From Bolinopsis microptera (lineage: Eukaryota; Ctenophora; Tentaculata; Lobata; Bolinopsidae): a DNA stretch of 64,000 nucleotides. A model generated the notes under the pieces. The model had not been told where the DNA came from, did no database searches, and worked only from the letters and a program-made list of their open reading frames with translations. A program made the position numbers and the translations under genes. The stretch lies in assembly GCF_026151205.1 (NCBI RefSeq), contig NC_087081.1, forward strand, positions 16,418,837-16,482,836, given 5' to 3'. Shown piece after piece: positions 56,013 to 64,000 of this stretch (positions are counted from its first letter, which is position 1; every line of letters starts with the position of its first letter).

Positions 56013-57041
56013 CAGGGGTGTAGGAAGCGGGGGGGCAGGGGGGCCATCGCCCCCCCATGAAATCTGGGCAAGGGGCCAAAAAGGGCCAACTTTTAAGTTT
56101 AGGTTTCAAAAAAATTTTTCCCGAAAATTTTTTCCCGAAAATTGTATAAGTGAAGTAAAGTCAAAACCTACCCTTCGATATACGATTTTGGACTCGAGGG
56201 TTCCCATTTGTCATGCGATCTCGGAAGGCAGGCCTCCCCTTCGCAATACGAGCTCGGAAGCGGGAGCTCTGCTTTCAGAGGTACCTATCGAGAATGACTC
56301 GGACTGAACATTTTCTAAGTCAAAAAATTTCAAAGTTTTCTTGGAAACTACTTTTGTTCATGTTTCATACTACCCTGATAATTATGAGCTAAAAATATTT
56401 TGTTCGGTTTTCGAAGTTCGATATACGATTTTGGACTCGAGGGTTCCCCTTTGTTATGCAATCTCGGGAGGCAGGCATCCCCTTCGCAATACGAGCTCGG
56501 AAGCGGGAGCTCTGCTTTAATAGGTACGTATCGAGAATGACTCGGACCGAAAATTTTCTAAGTAAAAATTTTTCAAAGTTTTTCTGGAAATTACTTTTGT
56601 TCATGTTTCATGCTACCCTGATTATTCTGAGCCGAAAATATTTTTTTCGGTTTTTTGAAGTCCGTATACCTACATTCGGAAGGAATTGTGGTTGTGATAT
56701 TTATTGGTTTCATATACTAATTATAGAAAACGTGATATTTGGCCCACAGATATGAAGGAAAATACGCGAATTTGGTCCTCAGATTTAAAGGAAAATGCGC
56801 AATTTGACGCGGAGAACTGGAAAAATCGCGATTTGTCGTGAGGCCAGGATCTGAAAAATCGCGATTTGTCGCGGCAAACGTGAAAAATCGCGATACCGCA
56901 CATGCTGCAATTTCCTTTTTTCCTTACCCTCGAAATTCAGGCATGGGCGCGAGCGCCAAAAAATTTAGACTGTGGCGCGAAGCGCCAAAAAATATTTAGA
57001 ATTTGGCCCCCCCCATGAAGAAAATCATTCCTACACCCCTG
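56013..57041. mobile_element. 1-kb hAT-type element inserted in a (GTGTTA)n repeat
   Basis: Ends CAGGGGTGTAGGAA and ATTCCTACACCCCTG are inverted repeats, flanked by an exact 8-bp duplication AGTGTTAG (56005-56012 and 57042-57049). Inside is a direct duplication of about 240 bp (starting at about 56178 and 56419), each copy beginning GATATACGATTTTGG. There is no intact transposase ORF, so it is non-autonomous. Confidence 0.9.
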
Positions 57042-57115
57042 AGTGTTAGTGTTAGTGTTAGTGTTAGTGTTAGTGTTAGTGTTAGTGTTAGTGTTAGTGT
57101 TAGTGTTAGTACATC
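57042..57115. repeat. (GTGTTA)n microsatellite
   Basis: Hexamer repeat interrupted by the hAT-type element; the other part is at 55987-56012. Confidence 0.9.
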
Positions 57116-57139
57116 TTTCAGTACATCTTTCAGTACATC

Positions 57140-57915
57140 TACATTGCAGTGTACTGTAAACATAGTAATATATTCCATAATTTGACTCAGATACTCCCTG
57201 TTTCCATCCTGGCTCAAAAACAACTCTCATTATTTAAATGGCAGGTTCATTTCTAAACTCACGTGTAATATTGTGAGAATGAAACTATAGATCTGGTCGG
57301 TGAACACAGAAACCAAGAATCACTGTTACGTGTCAAAACAAATATGGTTCACTCACAGCATCACGGATATCACGTGCAAATGTTTTGAAAACAAAGTAAC
57401 TGACACTCGTACTTCAAATAACGTGTATTTGTTTAAAACAGATTTGACAGTTGGTAGGTAAAAACTACAAACGAAGCAAAAGCAAACTATAGAGTGGATT
57501 TTTTAAAATTTATTATTCCTTAACTTAGAAAGTTAGAACCTCGTGACCGAACGACAAGATTTTGACTGCCAATAATAACAAATTTAAAAGACACGGAGAA
57601 AATTTTCTTTCTTCATTTCCTTCATTATACTGACAATCCGACAATCGTCAATTATTGGAAATGGGTATTTTTATGATCACGAACATCGCTTGATAAACCA
57701 CTTTTGAGCCAAGTGAAAGTAAGAATTACCATCAAAAGGTTTAAGAAACTAAAACTGGTATTGCTGCGTTAAATTCATTACAGAATGAACCTGAATCCGG
57801 CACAGAGAATATTTACTAATGTCATAAAGTATGGTGGTATAGCGTCACTTAATTTGTCTGTCAATACTCAATAAAGCAGTGGGGGGAACCACTCACTAAA
57901 CCCAGACAGGAAGAC
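57140..57915. other. Noncoding, nothing recognised
   Basis: No gene or repeat recognised. Confidence 0.45.
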
Positions 57916-57929
57916 CAAACAAAACCTAT

Positions 57930-58650
57930 CATTCCTAATATGGTCATTGGAAGCGAGCCAAGAAAGTGATTCCTAATATGGTCATTGGAAGCGAGCCAAG
58001 AAAGTAATTCCTAATATGGTCATTGGAAGAGAGCCAAGAAAGAATTCCTAATATGGTCAATGGAAGCGAGCCAAGAAAGTAATTCCTAATATGGTCATTG
58101 GAAGAGAGCCAAGAAAGAATTCCTAATATGGTCATTGGAAGCGAGCCAAGAAAGTAATTCCTAATATGGTCATTGGAAGCGAGCCAAGAAAGTGATTCCT
58201 AATATGGTCATTGGAAGCGAGCCAAGAAAGTGATTCCTAATAATATGGTCATTGGAAGCGATCCAAGAAAGTGATTCCTAATATGGTCATTGGAAGCGAG
58301 CCAAGAAAGTGATTCCTAATATGGTCATTGGAAGCGAGCCAAGAAAGAATTCCTAATATGGTCATTGGAAGCGAGCCAAGAAAGAATTCCTAATATGGTC
58401 ATTGGAAGCGAGCCAAGAAAGTGATTCCTAATATGGTCATTGGGAGCGAACCAAGAAAGAATTCCTAATATGGTCATTGGAAGCAAGCCAAGAAAGTAAT
58501 TCCTAATATGGTCATTGGGAGCGAGTCAAGAAAGTAATTCCTAATATGGTCATTAGAAGCGAGCCAAGAAAGAATTCCTAATATTGTCATTGGAAGCGAG
58601 CCAAGAAATTAATTCCTAATATGGTCATTGGAAGCGAGCCAAGAAAGTAA
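57930..58650. repeat. 36-38-bp minisatellite, about 20 copies
   Basis: The unit contains CCTAATATGGTCATTGGAAG and ends GCGAGCCAAGAAAGTGATT, with length variants at the AAAGTGATT/AAAGAATT junction. There are no spacers, so this is not a CRISPR array. Confidence 0.95.
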
Positions 58651-59245
58651 AGAAAACATAAAGCACGTGATAAAGCACGTGGCTATGACATGTTCCTTAG
58701 TAAATTACAAATCCTACTTCGTCACAAACCCTCTAACAGCAAACAAAACACTAAATAATTAAATAAGACGGTAAAATATAAAGCATTACAATAAGATCAT
58801 TGCTGTTTACTGTTGGGAGCGGGAATGTAACGTGTAATGTGGTGTGAATATTTAATCTTTCTAATATATTCGCAAGAGAATGTGTTGTGTTCGGATAAAG
58901 TAAGTTTACACTTGAAAATAACCGCAATAAATAATGATCTAATTATTTGTGTAAATCATAGCCGGAATACGAAATTCAATATGATTACTGTAATGGCGTA
59001 ATAAAACATAATAAAGTAATTCGTAGCTTATATCGAGCACTTTTCTAAACTGTAATTATTAAGTGAAAATAGTCTCTTATCAGCTGTCTGAACTCCTGAA
59101 GTGGGCCAGATTATAGTTGGAAATATATTACATACACCGTACATAATTATAAACTAGCAGTGAACATTTTATAAATAAATAAAATCTAAAATAAGCCACA
59201 TAAAGCTATAAAGGCTCTGTAAGTGTAAATTGTATAATTCCGTAG
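58651..59245. other. Noncoding, nothing recognised
   Basis: AT-rich sequence between two tandem arrays. Confidence 0.45.
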
Positions 59246-59247
59246 TG

Positions 59248-60740
59248 TAGGGTAGTGACCATACCTGGCATAGTGTAGTGACCAAACCTGGCATAGTGTA
59301 GTGACCATACCTGGCACAGTGTAGTGACCATACCTGGCATAGTGTAGTGACCATACCTGGCATAGCGTAGTGACCATACCTGGCACAGTGTAGTGACCAT
59401 ACCTGACAGAGTGTAGTGACCATACCTGACATAGTGTAGTGACCATACCTGACATAGTGTAGTGACCATACCTGGCATAGTGTAGTGACCATACCTGGTA
59501 TAGTGTAGTGACCATACCTGGTATAATGTAGTGACCATACCTGGCATAGTGTAGTGACCATACCTGGCATAGTTTAGTGACCATACCTAGCATAGTGTAG
59601 TGACCATACCTGGCATAGTGTAGTGACCATACCTGGCATAGTGTAGTGACCATACCGAGCATAGTGTAGTGACCATACCTGGCATAGCGTAGTGACCATA
59701 CCTAGCATAGTGTAGTGACCATACCTGGCATAGTGTAGTGATAATACCTGGCTTAGTGTAGTGACCATACCTGGCATAGTGTAGTGACCATACCTGGCAT
59801 AGTGTAGTGACCATACCTGGCATAGTGTAGTGACCATACCTGGCACAGTGTAGTGACCATACCTGGCATAGTGTAGTGACCATACCTGGCATAGCGTAGT
59901 GACCATACCTGGCACAGTGTAGTGACCATACCTGACATAGTGTAGTGACCATACCTGGCATAGTGTAGTGACCATACCTGGCATAGTGTAGTGACCATAC
60001 CTGGCATAGTGTAGTGACCATACCTGGCATAGTGTAGTGACCATACCTGGTATAGTGTAGTGACCATACCTGGTATAGTGTAGTGACCATACCTGGCATA
60101 GTGTAGTGACCATACCTGGCATAGTGTAGTGACCATACCTGGCATAGTGTAGTGACCATACCTGGCATAGTGTAGTGACCATACCTGGCATAGTGTAGTG
60201 ACCACACCTGGCATAGTGTAGTGACCATACCTGGCATAGTGTAGTGACCATACCTGGCATAGTGTAGTGACCATACCTGGCATAGTGTAGTGACCATACC
60301 TGGCATAGTGTAGTGACCATACCTGGCATAGTGTAGTGACCATACCTGGCATAGTTTAGTGACCATACCTAGCATAGTGTAGTGACCATACCTGGCATAG
60401 TGTAGTGACCATACCTGGCATAGTGTAGTGACCATACCTGGCATAGTTTAGTGACCATACCTAGCATAGTGTAGTGACCATACCTAACATAGTGTAGTGA
60501 CCATACCTGGCATAGTGTAGTGACCATACCGAGCATAGTGTAGTGACCATACCTGGCATAGTGTAGTGACCATACCTGGCATAGTGTAGTGACCATACCT
60601 GGCATAGTGTAGTGATAATACCTGGCTTAGTGTAGTGACCATACCTGGCATAGTGTAGTGACCATACCTGGCATAGTGTAGTGACCATACCTGGCATAGT
60701 GTAGTGACCATACCTGGCATAGTGTAGTGACCATACCTGG
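59248..60740. repeat. 23-bp satellite, about 65 copies
   Basis: The unit contains GGCATAGTGTAGTGACCATA and is 23 bp. Rare variants (TAGTTTAG, AACATAG, GATAATACCTGGCTTAG) recur in the same order near 59580-59760 and 60355-60630, showing block duplication. Stop-free frames of up to 285 codons on the minus strand are artefacts. Confidence 0.96.
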
Positions 60741-60959
60741 TGAATTATTCACCCTGATATCAAACGTTCGTCAGTTTATTGCTATCTGTGTACAATGTGC
60801 ACATCCTGTTACGATATCATTGAAATTGGCAGTCAAATTAACATGAGTCTTACTTTTAAATTACCAGATACAACGTGTATACACCCTACTGTTGTAGCAC
60901 ACTACAATATACAGTTAGTGAGTAGTACTAGTAGTTCTAAATTACAGTTAGTTAGTGAG

Positions 60960-61190
60960 TGGGGCCAGAAAGGAGAAAGGGGGGGGGGCAGTAAGGGGGG
61001 GGGGCAGTAAGAAAGGGGGGGGGACAGTAAGAAAGGGGGGGGCAGTAAGAAAGGGGGGGACAGTAAGAAAGGGGGGGGGGCGGTAAGGGGGGGGGCAGTA
61101 AGAAAGGGGGGGGGGACAGTAAGAAAGGGGGGGCAGTAAGAAAGGGGGGGACAGTAAGAAAGGGGGGGGGGGGGGGGGGCAGTAAGAAAG
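60960..61190. repeat. G-rich tandem repeat (GGGGGGGCAGTAAGAAA)n
   Basis: About 13 units with G runs of 7 to 18 bases; quadruplex-prone and likely hard to sequence accurately. Confidence 0.9.
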
Positions 61191-61194
61191 GACT

Positions 61195-61945
61195 GGTTAG
61201 AAGGACCAAACTATCCCAGATTCTATAGATTGTGTAAGCCAAGTATGGGATATATAATTAATTATATTCTTTGGAAATTTTATATCGCCTTGAGTGGGTG
61301 CGCGTACAGAAGGGGTGGTCATATAGCTCTCCTAGCTCCTGAACATGTACCCCACTCCTCAACGTCCCTATTCTGTTTATAAACTATTCTATCGTGATTC
61401 CATAATAACCTATGTTATTTCGTAGTTTTAGTACAGATCCAGTTAATTTTTGATCACTGAGCCCATAGCCATGCAGTAGCAAAACACCATGTTCATAATG
61501 ACTAATAGCACCTACTTCTGTTTAAATGTAAGTCTGTCACATATTTCACATATTTAAAACTCGCGATCGGACAAAAATAGATGATTCCGTTTTGGTAACT
61601 TGCCAGTCACCTTTTCACACAGCAATATCATTAAATCAAATTACATAGCCGCAGGAGTGCGTGATAAATCATACACGCTCGATAGAATAATATAATCTCA
61701 GACAAACATTTCGACCTCTGAACTTTATCAAGATCCTATGAGTTACAAGTTACAAGAATGCAAAACTTTACAACTTTAGAAAATTGAAAAACATGATGAA
61801 ACTTAACATTTTCCATCGCGTAAGTATCCAGGAAAACTACTAGTTTCAGTTACAAGAGCAATAGTGAATGAGGAGAAGTAAAGAATGTGCAGCAAGTCTA
61901 TAATCTATATTAGAGAGCAGCCTGTGTAAACTGTAAAGTAACGCT
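61195..61945. other. Noncoding, nothing recognised
   Basis: No gene or repeat recognised. Confidence 0.45.
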
Positions 61946-62365
61946 ACAAACATTATACTACTACACTGCAAACATTATACTACTACACTACAAACACTAT
62001 ACTACTACATTACAAACACTAGTGTAATGTAAAGTGAGGGGTTTAAAGTAACATTACAAACATTATACTACTACACTACAAACACTAGTGTAATGTAAAG
62101 TGAGGGGTTTAAAGTAACACTACAAACATTATACTACTACACTACAAACACTAGTGTAATGTAAAGTGAGGGGTTTAAAGTAACACTACAAACATTATAC
62201 TACTACACTACAAACACTAGTGTAATGTAAAGTGAGGGGTTTAAAGTAACACTACAAACATTATACTACTACACTACAAACATTATACTACTACACTACA
62301 AACACTATACTACTACATTACAAACACTAGTGTAATGTAAAGTGAGGGGTTTAAAGTAACACTCC
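61945..62365. repeat. 66-bp tandem repeat
   Basis: About six units, each with ACAAACATTATACTACTACA and CACTAGTGTAATGTAAAGTG followed by AGGGGTTTAAAGTAA. Confidence 0.9.
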
Positions 62366-62369
62366 AAGT

Positions 62370-62960
62370 TAATTATCGGTAAAAAATACCGAGGAAATAC
62401 CGAGGTGTTAAAAAATAAGAAAATTACATAATTTCTCAAAGAAGAAGATAAAAAAACGTTAAATAAGGGATACCTCTTTAGATAGAGTTACAAGCGCAGT
62501 AAATCTTCAACACCAAGGTATAAATTTACAGTCACATACTGAAATATACACTCTGATGTAGTGATAGAAACATAGAAACATAGAGAAAAGGGGGAGGTGG
62601 CAATCATTTCTGTTTAACGGTTCAACAACACAACTCTTTCAACAGAAATTTAGAAGCCCCCAGTTTGGCTTCAAAGAAAAACCGTAAGTGCAGACACTAG
62701 ATACTATAAGAAAGTCTTGTAACATTGAGGAAATTTGTTTTAACGACTCTCTAATATAAACGAAAAACGGTGAGAAAAGGTGTTGTGTTTAACAAAAATG
62801 TTAAATATGACGAAAATATGTTTAAAATGTGGCAGGGGTAATTATAAAATTATGACAGGTCGGTTAAGTAAGAAATAATAAAAATCGGACTGTACCAGAT
62901 GTATGCTGGGCGAATTAAGACCAGAATGACTATGATGGGAGTATGCATTAGTAATACTGA
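62370..62960. other. Noncoding, nothing recognised
   Basis: No gene or repeat recognised. Confidence 0.4.
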
Positions 62961-62964
62961 TCAC

Positions 62965-63390
62965 TGATTGGTTATCACTAGTTCCACACGTGCTCTTACC
63001 CACTAATACTTTCTTCACTAAAATCCCCGCCCACGTGTCTTGCTTCTCCTCTCCTATTGGCAGATTACAGCCCACGTGTCTTGCTTCTCCTCTGCTATTG
63101 GCAGATTACCGCCCACGTGCCCGCCCACGTGCTCACCTGCTGAGTACCCAGTCTTAATGGTATCTGGGAGGAGATTGGTCGGGAGCTACTCTGGTTGGGT
63201 TGATAGGAGGGTTGGCACTTATACCAAAGCGGGCTAAATGAGGGGTAAATGTGAACATGAGTACAATATGAGTTTCACAACAGGGTCCAGCTCATTGTCT
63301 TGAGAAGAGCCTGTCACGTGGTATGATCCCTTGCTTCTCATTGGCTGGTTACGCCCACGTGACGGGGTTGTGGAGCTGTGATTGGCTAGT
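62965..63390. promoter_or_regulatory. Dense cluster of CACGTG E-boxes and CCAAT boxes
   Basis: Seven CACGTG palindromes (62987, 63032, 63073, 63114, 63126, 63315, 63356) and six ATTGG (CCAAT) boxes lie within about 420 bp. Part is a tandem duplication pairing CCCACGTGTCTTGCTTCTCC with CTATTGGCAGATTAC. This pairing of USF/MITF-type and NF-Y sites is typical of promoters. The gene it would serve is probably right of the window, since no coding region is seen beside it. Confidence 0.55.
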
Positions 63391-64000
63391 TTCCAGGACG
63401 ACGTCTTGTGTGTAGAGACGGAGAATTGTATACCTGGTTAGGGAATGTTAAGTTTACAGTAGGTTATAATGATAGTATCAGAGGAGGCTTTCTTAAGAAT
63501 CGTGAGGAATGTTTGCGGAGGAATGCAAACTTAATGTTGGTCACTCCAGTAACCATTAATATATTAGTGAGGTAGAAGTGAAACATTCGGACATGAGTCA
63601 CAGTGAGGTAGAAGTGAAACATTCGGATATGATTCACAGTGACGGAGCAGTGACGGAGCAGTGACGGAGCAGTGACGAATTTCGGTACTTGTGACGCTGA
63701 GTTACCACCAAATACTTAAACCAGTCTTAAGTGGGCCTCAGTAGACGGCATATCCATTACCTACTGTGTCGTTTGTATAGAGTACATTATTGGGACCATC
63801 TGCACCAATATTTCACATCAACTGTTTAAAAACATGATTCTGTGAGGGGGACAGGGGTTGTTATCAGTTATGTGTTCAACTATCAAGCTCATGACTCATC
63901 AACAGAATTAATAATGTGCTTCTCTACACTTTATATTCTGAAGAAGCTTGGAGACCTGAAGTTTCCGATATCATAAAAGAAGAAAGTAAAACCGAGTTCC
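63391..64000. other. Right window edge
   Basis: Contains two copies of GAGGTAGAAGTGAAACATTC (63571 and 63606) and four GTGACGGAGCA units (63640-63675). No coding exon is recognised. Confidence 0.4.

Noticed and set aside
57003-57185. Telomere from the GTGTTA repeats
   Set aside because: The hexamer is not TTAGGG, is short and internal, and is split by a hAT-type insertion.
57944-58650. CRISPR-like direct repeats
   Set aside because: Units are contiguous with no unique spacers, and the DNA is eukaryotic.
59169-60720. Minus-strand ORFs of up to 285 codons
   Set aside because: Artefact of the 23-bp satellite; the same peptide repeats in every frame.

Overview
This window is nuclear DNA of an invertebrate animal. 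It is AT-rich and has spliced genes with consensus GT-AG introns, large introns, many transposon families, tRNA-derived SINEs and kilobase-scale satellite arrays. I see no bacterial or viral gene organisation. The lineage cannot be fixed from the sequence alone; the gene content is compatible with a cnidarian-like or other invertebrate genome.

The backbone is one long gene on the minus strand. Twenty-five coding exons, all joined in consistent reading phase, run from the start codon at 52659 to 1970 and encode about 1,250 residues of a MICAL protein: FAD monooxygenase, then a calponin-homology domain, then a LIM domain, then a proline/lysine/serine-rich tail. The 3' end, with the expected C-terminal coiled-coil (bMERB) domain, lies left of the window. 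Introns are up to about 15 kb (between exons 4 and 5) and 12 kb (between exons 5 and 6).

Three other genes sit inside MICAL introns. A secreted laminin-G/pentraxin-like protein with a coiled-coil tail (134-1427, plus strand) lies after exon 25. A single-exon type II glycosyltransferase with an N-terminal ricin-like half (26994-28631, minus) lies in intron 5. A single-exon rhodopsin-type GPCR (37246-38328, minus) lies in intron 4.

Region by region: 1.9-5.8 kb holds the MICAL C-terminal and LIM exons. 5.96-10.6 kb is a 22-bp satellite and 10.65-13.59 kb a 32-bp satellite, both in intron 17. 13.6-16.1 kb holds exons 14-17. 16.25-19.59 kb is a G-rich 22-bp satellite in the intron that splits the CH domain. 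19.6-23.7 kb holds exons 6-13 and a hAT-type MITE. 24.5-26.4 kb has a 768-bp foldback element and a perfect tandem trio of Helitron-like elements. 28.7-34.7 kb is a nested composite transposon: long terminal inverted repeats, five tandem Helitron-like copies, a FLYWCH/MULE transposase relic and a hAT MITE. 36.5-48.0 kb has LINE relics, perfect hairpins and a SINE. 50.6-52.7 kb holds MICAL exons 1-4. 53-64 kb is noncoding: several tandem arrays, a 1-kb hAT element inserted in a (GTGTTA)n repeat, and a dense cluster of CACGTG and CCAAT boxes near 63 kb that looks like a promoter or enhancer.

Two patterns deserve most attention. Tandem duplications in this locus repeatedly begin at, or carry, 5' splice sites (six cases). 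The Helitron-like elements form head-to-tail arrays with no spacer, or only 2 bp, between copies.
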